Counted from the first letter of the stretch, positions 26,783 to 36,351 are shown. The stretch: DNA of 64,000 nucleotides from Amphiplicatus metriothermophilus (GCF_900199215.1 NZ_FZQA01000009.1:1-64000); one strand, 5' to 3'. Notes: a model not told the origin generated them from the sequence alone. Translations and numbers: made by a program.

Positions 26783-28810
26783 CTAAAAGCTCGGAATCAG
26801 GTCGTCGTCGGCCTGGTCTATGGCGTGGGCGCGTTGGACCACGGCAGCGTTGCGTGCGAGCTGTTCCATCCGCCTGGCGTCGTTGGGGTCGAATTCGTCG
26901 TCGAGAAGCCCGGCGTCGGGCGCTTTCTCAGGTTCCGCCTTGGCGGGCGCTTCATCCGGCAAGGCGGGATGGCGCTTAAGGCCGCCATCATCTTCATCGC
27001 CGTTCGAAACGAGCTCCGACCACGGCTTGACGAGATCGGCGTGGGAGCCGCGCACTTGGTCCCTCCAGTCGTCGGCGCGGGATGGCGGACAGTCCGCAAA
27101 GGGACCGTCCGCCACGAGCGCGGGCGGGGGGCACACCCGGCCCGTGAAGTTGGCGTCCTCGAAATAGCGGAGCTTCTTCGCGCGGATCGGCGGCTGACCG
27201 GAGACCATGACGATCTCTTCGTCAGGCGAAAGCTGCATCACTTCGCCGGGCGTCATCAGCGGCCGCGCCGTCTCCTGGCGGCTCACCATCACATGGGCGA
27301 GCCAAGGCGCGAGCCGGTGGCCGGCATAGTTGCGCTGCGCGCGCAATTCCGTCGCCGTGCCGAGCGAGTCCGAGATTCGCTTCGCCGTGCGCTCATCGTT
27401 GGACGCAAAGGCCACCCGCACATGGCAATTGTCGAGGATCGAATTGTTCTCGCCATAGGCCTTGGAAATCTGGTTGAGGCTTTGCGCGATCAGGAAGCTG
27501 CGAATGCCGTAGCCGGCCTTGTAGGCAAGCGCGCTTTCGAAGAAGTCGAGCCGCCCGAGCGCCGGGAACTCATCGAGCATCATCAGGAGCTGGTGGCGCC
27601 GCCGCTTGCCGGCCTGCCCTTCCAGCCGCTCGGTCAGCCGCCGGCCGATCTGATTGAGGACCAGTCGCACCAGCGGCTTCGTCCGCGAAATATCCGAAGG
27701 CGGAATGACGAGATAGAGCGAGACCGGCCGCTCGGCGTCTACCAGATCGGCGATGCGCCATTCGCAGGCGCTCGTTGTCTCCGCCACGGTCGGATCGCGA
27801 TAGAGCCCGAGAAACGACATGGCGGTCGAGAGGACGCCCGAGCGCTCGTTCTCCGACTTGTTTAAAAGCTCGCGCGCGGCCTGCGCGACGACAGGATGGA
27901 CCTGCGGCGCCTCGTCCGTTCCCAGATGATTGGTGCTCATCATCACGCGGAGCGTCCGCTCGAAGGAGCGCGCCGGGTCGGAAAGGAAGGCGGCGACGCG
28001 GGCGAGCGTCTTCTCCTTCTCGGCATAGAGAACGTGCAGGATCACGCCGACAAGGAGCGCGTGGCTGGTCTTCTCCCAATGATTCCGCCGTTCGAGCGCG
28101 CCCTCGGGATCGACCAGAATGTCGGCGATGTTTTGAACGTCACGGACCTCGAACCGGCCTTTGCGCACTTCGAGGAGCGGGTTGTATTTGGCGCTCGCGG
28201 GATCGGTCGGATTGAACAGGAGGCAGTGCGAGAATCGCGAGCGCCAGCCAGAGGTGAGCTGCCAGTTCTCGCCCTTGATGTCGTGAATGACGGCGGAGTG
28301 CGGCCAGGAAAGTAGCGTCGGGATAACAAGGCCGACGCCCTTGCCCGAACGGGTCGGGGCGAAGCACATGACATGCTCCGGCCCGTCATGGCGCAGATAG
28401 CGGTCCTTCAGCCTGCCGAGGAACACGCCGCGCGGCTCGAACAGGCCGGATTTGCTAATCTCGCAATTGGCGGCCCAGCGCGCCGAGCCGTAGGTCGTGA
28501 CCAGCCGGGCCTGCCGCGCGCGCCACAGCGATCCGATGATGGCGACGACAACGCCGAGCATACCGCCGCCCGCCGCCATCGCGCCGGCGCGGTTGAAGAC
28601 CCCCGGCGCATAGGCCTCGTAAGCGTACCACCACTCGAACAGCCGCCACGGAACGTAAACGGGATAACCGACGACATGGAACCAGGCCGGACCGAGCCGC
28701 GCTTGATAGCCGAACTCGGCCGCCGTCCACTGTGTCGCGCCCCACACCGCGCCAATGACGATCGCGAAGACGAGGAAGATTTGGCCTATGAGGAGTCTGG
28801 TTGGTGTCAT
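26783..28810 (-). CDS. traG: TraG, VirD4-like coupling protein
   Basis: A 675-residue ATPase that links the relaxosome to the channel. The start is ATG 28810. Two N-terminal membrane segments (LLIGQIFLVFAIVIGAVWGATQW and AAGGGMLGVVVAIIGSLW) anchor it. Walker A is FAPTRSGKGVGLVIPTLL and Walker B MMLDEFPALGRLD, followed by FLIAQSLNQI. The C-terminal 100 residues are acidic and variable. First gene of the 13-gene leftward transfer operon ending at the DUF736 gene. Confidence 0.95.
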   Translation of the reverse strand: MTPTRLLIGQIFLVFAIVIGAVWGATQWTAAEFGYQARLGPAWFHVVGYPVYVPWRLFEWWYAYEAYAPGVFNRAGAMAAGGGMLGVVVAIIGSLWRARQARLVTTYGSARWAANCEISKSGLFEPRGVFLGRLKDRYLRHDGPEHVMCFAPTRSGKGVGLVIPTLLSWPHSAVIHDIKGENWQLTSGWRSRFSHCLLFNPTDPASAKYNPLLEVRKGRFEVRDVQNIADILVDPEGALERRNHWEKTSHALLVGVILHVLYAEKEKTLARVAAFLSDPARSFERTLRVMMSTNHLGTDEAPQVHPVVAQAARELLNKSENERSGVLSTAMSFLGLYRDPTVAETTSACEWRIADLVDAERPVSLYLVIPPSDISRTKPLVRLVLNQIGRRLTERLEGQAGKRRRHQLLMMLDEFPALGRLDFFESALAYKAGYGIRSFLIAQSLNQISKAYGENNSILDNCHVRVAFASNDERTAKRISDSLGTATELRAQRNYAGHRLAPWLAHVMVSRQETARPLMTPGEVMQLSPDEEIVMVSGQPPIRAKKLRYFEDANFTGRVCPPPALVADGPFADCPPSRADDWRDQVRGSHADLVKPWSELVSNGDEDDGGLKRHPALPDEAPAKAEPEKAPDAGLLDDEFDPNDARRMEQLARNAAVVQRAHAIDQADDDLIPSF

Positions 28811-29098
28811 CGATCCTGCGCCGTTGTCGGAGCCGAAGGCTCGGGTAAATTCCGGCAAAGGATCGTGACGAAATCACATGTGAATCAAGGCAATCACTTC
28901 CAGTGTCATCCAAGAACGGAGAATAGAGGAAACTATAGCCAAAAGCGGAGAAGACTAGCCAAGAACATCAGACCTTATTTTTGCAACCGGAAGCCGCTAT
29001 GATTCTGGATAATGTTGGACGGATTCGCTTGCGCACCGTGGTTAATGCGCAAAAGTTGTCATTCGCTAGGGTTTAGGGGGCTGAGAAGGAGATGTTCG

Positions 29099-30112
29099 AT
29101 GCGGTTCCATCGCCAATCACGCCGAGCTTGTCGTATTGCCCTCGGTGCAGCCTCTATTCTCGCCACAGGGTTCTTCGGTCCGGCCTTGGCCGCCGACTAT
29201 GAGGTTCGGAATTTCGAGGGTGGGCCTGGCTGGTTTGTCTATGACGAGCCGGTCGATGTGGCGCTCCGCGTCCTCCGCCCGGCCGAGCCCAAATGCCACG
29301 AAGTCACGGAGATGATCCTGCTTTTCGAAACGGCCGATCAATTGCGCGACGATGCGCTGATCGAAGAAGCCGCGCTCACAGGCATGAACCACTATGCCGC
29401 GCTTTGCCGCTCCTTTGGCGTCAATCCGGCCAATCAACTCAAGGTCTCAGGGATAATCCTTGGCGCCAGCGAGGCCAACGCCCAGGGCTTCGTTATGGGC
29501 GACGCCCGCGTACTTGACGCCATGGTCGGTTCGTCCACTGGCAAGTACCAGCTTCGTGTTAGCCGAAACGCCGTCGCCGGTGGCACAGCGGCGGCTACCC
29601 CTAATACGGCGCATAAGACAGCCAACAATCAATCTGCTCAGATTGCTGAAATTCCCACGACCTATGATGCGGCGTTGAAAAAGAGCGAGGCAAACGCCGG
29701 CCGTCCGGGATTGGTCGGCCGTTTGATGGGCGGCGACCGGGCCGCGCTCACCGGCGTTTGGTCCGGCAGTCAGGCGGAGTGCACCAGTGAACGGCTCATC
29801 CTGTTCGAGAATAGCGGAACCGGAACGGTCGAATGGTGGCGGGGGTCGGACAAGGCCGTCGGCCTCCTGCCTTGGCGCACCGGCCGGTGGGAACTGCGCG
29901 ACGGCACTGTCATCATGAGTTTCGACCATCGCGTCGAGTATGATGACTTCCTTGGCCGGCTCCGCAACAGCGCGATCGACGAGACCGTGCAGTTCGAACT
30001 CAAGCGCGCCAACGGATCGGAGCTGCGGCTCGCAGCGACCGGCGGGGGAGTTTCGTCCGAAGCGTTGTTCCTCGGTGGCGTGGAGAAGCTGTTTGTGCGG
30101 TGTGGCGTGTAA
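29099..30112 (+). CDS. Secreted protein of unknown function
   Basis: A 337-residue protein with a Sec signal peptide (IALGAASILATGFFGPALA, cut before ADYEV); the start ATG 29099 follows AGAAGGAG. The mature part begins YEVRNFEGGPGWFVYDEPVD and contains CHEVTEMILLFETAD. A flexible linker precedes a C-terminal beta-rich domain (GVWSGSQAECTSERLILFENSGTGTVEWW ... GRWELRDGTVIMSFDHRVEY) that resembles small lipocalin-like or stress-protein folds. No catalytic motif is recognised. It is a lone rightward gene between the traG promoter region and the mer operon, which suggests cargo or a surface/exclusion function. Confidence applies to the gene, not to any role. Confidence 0.75.
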   Translation: MRFHRQSRRACRIALGAASILATGFFGPALAADYEVRNFEGGPGWFVYDEPVDVALRVLRPAEPKCHEVTEMILLFETADQLRDDALIEEAALTGMNHYAALCRSFGVNPANQLKVSGIILGASEANAQGFVMGDARVLDAMVGSSTGKYQLRVSRNAVAGGTAAATPNTAHKTANNQSAQIAEIPTTYDAALKKSEANAGRPGLVGRLMGGDRAALTGVWSGSQAECTSERLILFENSGTGTVEWWRGSDKAVGLLPWRTGRWELRDGTVIMSFDHRVEYDDFLGRLRNSAIDETVQFELKRANGSELRLAATGGGVSSEALFLGGVEKLFVRCGV

Positions 30113-30165
30113 TACTTACAGTTTTCCAATCTTACTGCCGCCCGTAAAGCACGTCGCAAGGTATC

Positions 30166-31596
30166 TCACCCTGCGCAGCAGGAAAGCTTCGCTACATCCT
30201 TCTCGAAGGTCTGCGCGGCAAGCTTCAGGCCCTCGACGGTCGTGAGGTAGGGGAAAATCGTTTCGCCGAGCGCTTTGGCTGTCATGCCGTGCTTCAATGC
30301 AAGCGCCAGGGTTTGAATGCTATCGGCCCCTTCGGGCGCCAGGATATGGCCGCCGAGAAGGCGGTCGGTCTTCGCGTCGGCAACTAGCTTAATGAGGCCG
30401 CGCGTGTCCCGTGCCGCCAGGGCGCGGGGCACCTGATCGAGGGGCACAATGGAGATTTTCACATCGAAGCCCTGCGCCTTCGCCTGGGCCTCGGTGGGGC
30501 CGACGCCCGCGACCTGCGGATCGGTGAACACGACGGCAGGCATGACGCTGTTGTCATAGACGAGGCTGTCGCCGTTCAAGGCATTGAGGGCCGCGATCTT
30601 GGCGCCGTAGGCCGCCATATAGACGAACTGGTCGCGGCCGGTGACATCGCCCGCAGCATAGATTCCAGGCTTTGTCGTCCGCATGCGGTCGTCGACCGCA
30701 ATTCCCCCGCCTGCTGTCTGCTCGATCCCCGCTGCCTCAAGACCGAGCCCCTCCACATTGGGCGCGCGCCCCGTTGTCACCAACACGCGCTCGGCCTTGA
30801 GTTCGGTCAATACGCCGCCCTCCTTCACGCATAGCGTGACGCCCTCTTCGTCCTGACGGCAGAACTCGTAGGCGACGCCGCAATTGAGAGCGATGCCTTC
30901 TTCGCGGAAAACTTTCATCAGCGCATCGCTGATTTCCGGCTCTGCCTGCGGCAGGAGGCGGGAGCGGCAGACGATCGTAACTTCAACCCCTGCGCGCGCC
31001 AGCATCTGACCGAGCTCGCAGCCGATGAAGCCGCCACCCACGATGATGAGGCTCCTCGGTAGCTCCTCAAGATCGAGCGCCGACGTGCTCGTCAGATAAT
31101 CGACCTTGTCGATGCCCGGAATGGGCGGAAGAGAGGGCCGTGCGCCGGTGGCGATGATAATTTTGCCCGCGCGAATGGCGTCGCCATTGACGGTGACGCC
31201 ACCGTCCTCCAGCCGGGCCGCGCCTTCCAAATAGGCGACGCCATTATAGCTCGGCAGGAGGTCGATGTATTTCTTCTGCCTGAGCGCTCCGACGAGATCG
31301 TCCTTGCCTTGGACAAATGCGCGCCAATCCGTGATGCGGGCCTCGCCGGCAAGGCCGGGAAATCGGCCGGCCACTTTCGCCCCATGCAGGGCTTCGGTCG
31401 CGCGGATTATGGTCTTCGATGGCACGCAGCCAATGTTCACGCAGGTGCCGCCAATCGTGCCGTGGCCGATGAGCGCCACGCGCGCGCCTTGCTCGGCTGC
31501 TGTGATTATGGCGGAGAAACCCGCCGATCCTGCGCCGATGACGGCGAGGTCGTAGCTTCCACTATTCTTTCCGCCAAGCGTGCAGCAATCGGACAT
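30166..31596 (-). CDS. merA: Mercuric reductase MerA
   Basis: A 476-residue flavoprotein that reduces Hg(II) to volatile Hg(0) with NADPH in the cytoplasm. The FAD site GAGSAGFSA is near the N-terminus. The redox pair is Cys-x4-Cys in GGTCVNIGCVPSK, and the NADPH site is IIVGGGFIGCELGQ. The C-terminal vicinal Cys pair (LSCCAG), which accepts mercury, is present. The N-terminal heavy-metal domain found in many MerA proteins is missing, giving the short form; a MSDCC start remains. Last gene of merTPA. Confidence 0.96.
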   Translation of the reverse strand: MSDCCTLGGKNSGSYDLAVIGAGSAGFSAIITAAEQGARVALIGHGTIGGTCVNIGCVPSKTIIRATEALHGAKVAGRFPGLAGEARITDWRAFVQGKDDLVGALRQKKYIDLLPSYNGVAYLEGAARLEDGGVTVNGDAIRAGKIIIATGARPSLPPIPGIDKVDYLTSTSALDLEELPRSLIIVGGGFIGCELGQMLARAGVEVTIVCRSRLLPQAEPEISDALMKVFREEGIALNCGVAYEFCRQDEEGVTLCVKEGGVLTELKAERVLVTTGRAPNVEGLGLEAAGIEQTAGGGIAVDDRMRTTKPGIYAAGDVTGRDQFVYMAAYGAKIAALNALNGDSLVYDNSVMPAVVFTDPQVAGVGPTEAQAKAQGFDVKISIVPLDQVPRALAARDTRGLIKLVADAKTDRLLGGHILAPEGADSIQTLALALKHGMTAKALGETIFPYLTTVEGLKLAAQTFEKDVAKLSCCAG

Positions 31597-31615
31597 GTCT
31601 CTTATCTCAATCGGT

Positions 31616-31945
31616 TTAGCTCTGCGCCGCCGGGTAACCGGCGTTTGTCGAGGCCGCCGCGATCGCGTCGGCGTTCGTCACCGACGGATCGAACACAACA
31701 GTCGCTGTCTTGGCATCAAAGTCGACAGTGACGGACTTCACCCCGGCGACGCCTTCCATGGCCTTTTTCACGGTCACGGGACACAAGGCGCACGTCATGT
31801 TCTCGATACTGAATGTTGCTGTCTGAATCGCGGCGACTTGAGCCGGAGCGGCCTGCGCGGCAAACGGCGAAGTCGCCGGCGCCGACAGAAGGCCGGCGGC
31901 GCCCAAGGCAAGCGCGCCTGCCGCGGTAAGCACGAATCGTTTCAT
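31616..31945 (-). CDS. merP: Periplasmic mercury-binding protein MerP
   Basis: A 109-residue protein with a signal peptide (VLTAAGALALGAAGLLSAPA) and a heavy-metal-associated domain, ATFSIENMTCALCPVTVKKAMEGVAGV. The two Cys of MTCALC bind Hg(II) in the periplasm and pass it to MerT. The region around the signal cleavage is longer than in Tn501 MerP (Pro/Ala-rich to about residue 37). It is 28 nt downstream of merT and 19 nt upstream of merA. Confidence 0.94.
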   Translation of the reverse strand: MKRFVLTAAGALALGAAGLLSAPATSPFAAQAAPAQVAAIQTATFSIENMTCALCPVTVKKAMEGVAGVKSVTVDFDAKTATVVFDPSVTNADAIAAASTNAGYPAAQS

Positions 31946-31973
31946 CTCATGTTTCTCCTTTGCGGTTACGTGA

Positions 31974-32372
31974 TCAGTAGAACAGCGGCGCCCACCAATT
32001 AATTGTCAGAGCGAGGACGACCAAGATCGTGGCTAGCCACAGCGCCGATTTTGTGATGAGCGACGATTGCGGCTTCGCGCAGTAGGAATCCTCTGCGCAG
32101 GCCGGTTTGGGTTTGAAATAAACCTGCCAAAAGCCAGCGCCAATGAAGATGAGCGCCACGGCGGCGAAATAGGGCTTGTAAGGTTCAAGCACCGTAAGGT
32201 TGCCAATCCAGGCGCCGGAAACGCCGAGAGTCAGCAACACCAGCGGCGCAATGCAGCAGGTCGAGGCGAGGATCGCCCCGATCACACCGCCCGCCGCGAA
32301 CCATCCTTGCTGACGGCCCGCGGCCTTTTTTGGTTCCTCAAGCGCCTGTGTTTTAAGTTCACTGCTGCTCAC
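31974..32372 (-). CDS. merT: Mercuric ion transporter MerT
   Basis: About 132 residues with three membrane segments. The first carries the vicinal Cys pair that takes Hg(II) from MerP (GAILASTCCIAPLVLLTLGV). The cytoplasmic loop has a second pair of Cys (KPACAEDSYCAK). The GTG at 32372 with GAGGG upstream is preferred; a TTG at 32393 in a small duplicated TTGAGTCG segment gives 139 residues. First gene of the operon driven from 32416-32446. Confidence 0.93.
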   Translation of the reverse strand: MSSSELKTQALEEPKKAAGRQQGWFAAGGVIGAILASTCCIAPLVLLTLGVSGAWIGNLTVLEPYKPYFAAVALIFIGAGFWQVYFKPKPACAEDSYCAKPQSSLITKSALWLATILVVLALTINWWAPLFY

Positions 32373-32415
32373 GCGACTCAACCCTCGACTCAACCCTCGA
32401 TTCTTAGACGACAGT

Positions 32416-32446
32416 AAGATAAGGTCTGTACTAACTACAGACTCAA
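32416..32446 (-). promoter_or_regulatory. MerR-controlled merTPA promoter
   Basis: Reading leftward, a -35 box TTGAGT (32441-32446) and -10 box TATCTT (32416-32421) are separated by 19 bp, the over-long spacer of MerR-regulated promoters. The spacer contains a perfect dyad GTCTGTA-N5-TACAGAC (32424-32442). The divergent merR gene starts 20 bp beyond, so MerR should also repress itself here. Confidence 0.9.
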
Positions 32447-32461
32447 GAGGTTTCTGAATCG

Positions 32462-32875
32462 ATGCGCGATCACATTTCCGGGAAAGGATTGCAGCGGGCG
32501 GAATTGGCGCGCCTGACCGGCTGCAATCTCGAAACCATCCGCTATTACGAGAAGATCGGCATGATGCCGGATCCCAGGCGCACAGGAACGGGCTACCGTA
32601 TTTACGACGACGCTCACGTCTCGCGTTTGCGTTTCATCCTCCGCGCCCGCGAACTCGGCTTTTCGCTCGATGAGGTGCGCGGCTTGCTCGCCCTCGTCGA
32701 GGGTGGCACGCAAACCTGCGCCGAAGTCAAGGAACGCACCGAGCGGCATTTGGCCGACGTGCGTGCCAAGATCGCCGATCTCAAACGCATCGAAAAAGTG
32801 CTGGCAAAGACCGCGGCGCAGTGCTCCGGCGACGATGTTCCGGAATGCCCGGTTCTGGATGCGCTGGCATCATGA
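32462..32875 (+). CDS. merR: Mercury-responsive regulator MerR
   Basis: A 137-residue MerR protein. The N-terminal winged helix LARLTGCNLETIRYYEKIGMMPDPRR is followed by a dimerisation helix. Cys86 (TCAEV), Cys121 (QCSGDD) and Cys129 (ECPV) match the three Hg-binding Cys of Tn501 MerR (82, 117, 126), with the 35-residue spacing kept and the last gap shorter by one. It activates merTPA from the divergent promoter at 32416-32446 when Hg(II) binds. Confidence 0.94.
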   Translation: MRDHISGKGLQRAELARLTGCNLETIRYYEKIGMMPDPRRTGTGYRIYDDAHVSRLRFILRARELGFSLDEVRGLLALVEGGTQTCAEVKERTERHLADVRAKIADLKRIEKVLAKTAAQCSGDDVPECPVLDALAS

Positions 32876-32926
32876 TCATTACCTCGGTGATCAAATCGCG
32901 GCCCCCAAAAAAAAGAAATCTATTGG

Positions 32927-34921
32927 CTAAGACACGGACGGCCCACTGCGCTGGCGACCAATGGTCCAGGAAATGCTGTCGCCACGAATCACGCCGCCGA
33001 CCATTTTACCGCGCTGGCGTTCGAGCACCGGCCGCCAGGGGACGAGCGTGAACTCCTTCGATTTCTCAATGACGGCGAACTTGCCACTGGCGAGACGGAT
33101 CGGTCGTTTGTAGACGCCGTCGATTCGATCTCCATCCTGTGTCTCGGCAAAGTCGAGGCCTGTCTCCTTGGCGAGCTTCTCGCCGGCGGCTGCCAGTTCT
33201 CGCCGACGCAGTAGTCGAAGCAGGTTTCGCTGGTAGCGGACGTGTTGGCCTTCGCGTTCCGCCAGACCTCGTTCGATCAGATACTCCTGCCGCCGGCGCA
33301 GGGCTTGGGCGGCTTCGGCCCCGAAGCGCTCGCCGCGCAGCGCCAGCGGCTCCTTGGTGAGCAGTTGCCGGTCGAGCCAGGTTGCGCCGTCAGCGCCAAC
33401 TTGAGCTTCCAGCGAGAAGAACGACAAAGTCGTGATGCGCCCCGGATATCGCGCCTGCTTTTTGGCGAGCGCTTCGACCCGGTCTTCAAAGTCCTCGGGG
33501 ATTTCCCATGACCCGTCCTGAAAGCGCCGAACAACATTGGCGCGGCGCAGCGCTTCGAGCCTGCGGACGTGCGCCCGAACGAACTCGTCCGACGCGCGCG
33601 GATCGAAGGCGTGGTGGGCGTCCACCGTGTAGAGACCATCGTTTCGCCTGGCGATCTCGGCGATGGTTCGGTCGGATGGTTTCACACCGCTCGCCGCCGG
33701 CGCAACTTCGACAACGGCGCCGAGCGGCAGGTCCTCCATCTCCTGTCGCGGATCGAGCGCGACGTAATGAACCCGCCCGTCGGCGGCGTCGATCATGACG
33801 TAGTGCCCGTCGTTCAACTCGTCATGGAGTCCGCGGTCGATGATCCGGCCGGTCACGGTCGGCGCGCGCGGGTCGGCAGGGTCGTAGATCGAGAACTCCG
33901 AAGCGCCGGCATCGAGTCCGGCCTGCCGCAGTCCTCGGTGCATGGTCTTGATAATGTCGGCACGCTCGCCCGCGCGCCGGAGGGTCCCTTCCAGTCTCGG
34001 CGAGAGCCGCCAGCGGCCCGACTCTGTCTCCTCGGCGAGACCGCGCCGCGACAGCACACGCAGCCGACCGACCTTCATGGCATGGTGGAAGCGCGAGTCG
34101 GGGCGCTGCGGCTCGGCGCGCGCATCGACAATCCCGTCCATGGCGTCACGGACCAGCGCCCGGTCGAGATCGGTGAAGCGGTCCTGCTCGACCTGGTGTT
34201 CCAGTTTTTGACGAAGTTCCTGCTCGGTCTGCGGCCCGAGTTCCAGCGTCAGCAGTTCGCTCGCCCGCCGCCGCATGCCGTGGGCGATGTAGTCGCGGGC
34301 GATGACGAGGTCCTTGCCGAGTTCGTCCTTGCCCCGCAGCACGATATGGGTATGCGGATGCTCTGTGTTGAAGTGATCGACCGCCACCCAGTCGAGCCGC
34401 GTGCCGAGGTCTTTCTCCATTGTGCTCATCAGATCGCGGATGAATGGCTTGAGATCCGCAAGCACGGTCGCATCTTCCGGCGAGACGATAAAACGGAACT
34501 GATTCCGGTCGCCGTCGCTGCGGTCGAGGAACGCCTTGCCGTCCGCCTCGTCATGCGCCGCGTCGTAAAGCCGGCCCGGCTCGTGATCCTTGGAGACGCC
34601 GTCGCGCTGGATATAACGCAGATGGGCACGCGCCGCATCTAACCCGCCGCCTCTGAGTTTGACGATCCGCGTCTTGATGACGACGCGCCTATAGGTCGGT
34701 CCGAAGCGGTGTCCGGCGCGACCACGCCGAAGTACGTCATTGCCGCGCCCGATCCGGTAGCCGGAATAGCGCCGTGACGCGGCTCCGGTTCCGAAACCGG
34801 ACTTGCCTGCCTTCGAGACCTGTCGGAGCACGCGATGAAGATAGCTCTTGGTGCGCGCGCCACCCAGGCTGCGAATGCGTCCGAGCTTCGGCTTGAAAAT
34901 GTCGTCGGAATCATCGGCCAT
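32927..34921 (-). CDS. Relaxase with DUF3363 domain (RlxS-like)
   Basis: A 664-residue relaxase that should nick the transfer origin and pilot the strand. A basic N-terminus is followed by the relaxase core with RFGPTYRRVVIKTRIVKL, LRYIQRDGVSKDHEPG and the metal-binding motif HFNTEHPHTHIVLRGK. The C-terminal half is DUF3363, ending WRPVLERQRGKMVGGVIRG. This protein type is the relaxase of Tn4371-like ICEs. The catalytic Tyr is not assigned with certainty. It lies at the downstream end of the HTH-DUF2840-traF cluster after a 239-bp gap that may hold regulatory DNA. Confidence 0.92.
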   Translation of the reverse strand: MADDSDDIFKPKLGRIRSLGGARTKSYLHRVLRQVSKAGKSGFGTGAASRRYSGYRIGRGNDVLRRGRAGHRFGPTYRRVVIKTRIVKLRGGGLDAARAHLRYIQRDGVSKDHEPGRLYDAAHDEADGKAFLDRSDGDRNQFRFIVSPEDATVLADLKPFIRDLMSTMEKDLGTRLDWVAVDHFNTEHPHTHIVLRGKDELGKDLVIARDYIAHGMRRRASELLTLELGPQTEQELRQKLEHQVEQDRFTDLDRALVRDAMDGIVDARAEPQRPDSRFHHAMKVGRLRVLSRRGLAEETESGRWRLSPRLEGTLRRAGERADIIKTMHRGLRQAGLDAGASEFSIYDPADPRAPTVTGRIIDRGLHDELNDGHYVMIDAADGRVHYVALDPRQEMEDLPLGAVVEVAPAASGVKPSDRTIAEIARRNDGLYTVDAHHAFDPRASDEFVRAHVRRLEALRRANVVRRFQDGSWEIPEDFEDRVEALAKKQARYPGRITTLSFFSLEAQVGADGATWLDRQLLTKEPLALRGERFGAEAAQALRRRQEYLIERGLAEREGQHVRYQRNLLRLLRRRELAAAGEKLAKETGLDFAETQDGDRIDGVYKRPIRLASGKFAVIEKSKEFTLVPWRPVLERQRGKMVGGVIRGDSISWTIGRQRSGPSVS

Positions 34922-35160
34922 GGTCGGTCATAAACATGGGGCGCGAACGTGGGCGCCAAACAACCTATTCATCCTTGCACCACCTATTCGCCAGCCATCT
35001 CGGGGCCTTAGCAAAATCATCTGCACACGGGCGAAATCGCCGCGTGCAACCAAACCGGATGTGCAGACAATGGGTTATGCGGGCTTTGCCCCATCACCTT
35101 TTATCTTGCCCTCCGCTGCCTCAGACGCCCCCCACGCTCCAATTCCTTCATGACGCTGGA

Positions 35161-35676
35161 TCAGCTTTTCTCGTGCTTCCGCCAAGGGAGCCGCAACATC
35201 GTCGCCCGTCCGATGACGAGACGCCGATCCACCGGCCCGAAATATCGACCATCGAAGGACTGCGGATGGTCTTGCAACAGGAAGACCGTCTGCTCGGTGA
35301 GGATGTGGCAGCCCTGCCAATCGGGCAGCGGCCTGCCCAAACCGTCCGCCTTTTCAGCCCTGGAAACCGGATTTCCGTTGATCGAAACCGTCTCTCCCCG
35401 ACGACAAATTACGTCTCCATCGACCCCGACAACGCGCTTGATGAAGGGCACATCGGCGGGCAGATAGCCGCGCTCTTCGACAAGTTTTCGGACGCGCTCC
35501 GGCACGCGAACAAGGACATAATCGCTGCGGCTGATTGGCCGCCGGTCGAGCCAATAGAAGCCGATCGGCGCGCTCGCCGAGGCGTTATAGATCAGCTTCT
35601 TCGGTAGGCTGATGGTCGATACGATGGCCAAAGCAAGCACCGGGATCGTCGTACAAACGAGCGGTCCCCACTTCAC
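35161..35676 (-). CDS. traF: TraF, S26-type conjugal pilin peptidase
   Basis: A 171-residue membrane-anchored signal-peptidase-like protein. One N-terminal membrane segment (TTIPVLALAIVSTISL) is followed by the serine box YNASASAPIGFYWL (Ser35 is the likely nucleophile). The lysine box VPFIKRVVGVDGD has Lys80, and the C-terminal box reads DGRYFGPVDRRLVIGRA. It probably trims and cyclises the TrbC pilin. Overlaps the DUF2840 gene by 4 nt. Confidence 0.92.
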   Translation of the reverse strand: MKWGPLVCTTIPVLALAIVSTISLPKKLIYNASASAPIGFYWLDRRPISRSDYVLVRVPERVRKLVEERGYLPADVPFIKRVVGVDGDVICRRGETVSINGNPVSRAEKADGLGRPLPDWQGCHILTEQTVFLLQDHPQSFDGRYFGPVDRRLVIGRATMLRLPWRKHEKS

Positions 35677-36140
35677 GCCGACACCTTTTTCGCCGCTAAA
35701 TATGCCGCATGCTGTTCTCGCGAATAGGCACGGACCGGCTGCCCCGCTGTGATGCGATTGTGGACATGGCGATAATAGGCGGGCGACACGTCGACCGGAT
35801 CGAAGCCGTCCGCTTCCAGCACGTCGATCTGCAACAGCGCGCGCTTGACCTTCGTGTTTCCGGTGACAAGCAAGAGCACTTCACCGCCCGGACAGACGCC
35901 CGGAATGCGGCTCAGAAGCAGTGACGGCTCCGCTGCGCGAACGATGGTGAAGCGCCACTCCTGCGTGCCGAACTCGTTGGCCCGCCAGCGAACATAGCCG
36001 AAGACCTGGCCCGGTCTGAAAAGCGCAAGCGACCGCCTGCGGTCCAAGTCCTGCTGTGCATCAGGCGCGCCGAACCGCAGCCAGTGGTTCAAATGCTCCG
36101 GATAAAAGACGATCTCGACGCGTGTGAAATGTTCAGACAT
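35673..36140 (-). CDS. DUF2840 family protein
   Basis: A 155-residue protein of DUF2840, with the family blocks HFTRVEIVFYPEHLNHWLRFG, FGYVRWRANEFGTQEWRFTI and DVSPAYYRHVHNRI. The family is restricted to conjugative elements, where it sits between an excisionase-like gene and traF; the function is unknown. Overlaps both neighbours (8 nt upstream, 4 nt downstream), so it is made together with TraF. Confidence 0.88.
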   Translation of the reverse strand: MSEHFTRVEIVFYPEHLNHWLRFGAPDAQQDLDRRRSLALFRPGQVFGYVRWRANEFGTQEWRFTIVRAAEPSLLLSRIPGVCPGGEVLLLVTGNTKVKRALLQIDVLEADGFDPVDVSPAYYRHVHNRITAGQPVRAYSREQHAAYLAAKKVSA

Positions 36141-36351
36141 CGGAAGTCGAATCCTTCTTCCGCATGTCCGACCAGGCGGTCAGTTCGTCAATGTGATAGC
36201 GAACGTGGCGGCCGTGTTTGCGGTATTGCGGGCCGCCGCCATAGACGCGCATTTTCTCCAGCGTGTTGGGTTTGAGTTTGAGAAAACGCGCGGCTTCGCT
36301 CGTTGTCAGGAACGGTCCTTCAGCGACCGTTTGTGCGTCGTGCTCGGTCAT
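36133..36351 (-). CDS. Helix-turn-helix (excisionase/AlpA-like) protein
   Basis: A 72-residue DNA-binding protein. FLTTSEAARFLKLKPNTLEKMRVYGGGPQYRKHGRHVRYHIDELTAW is the MerR-like winged helix of the excisionase/AlpA group. In this ICE type the gene heads the DUF2840-traF cluster and may serve as excision factor or transcription regulator. The start ATG 36351 fits the domain boundary. Confidence 0.87.
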   Translation of the reverse strand: MTEHDAQTVAEGPFLTTSEAARFLKLKPNTLEKMRVYGGGPQYRKHGRHVRYHIDELTAWSDMRKKDSTSDV

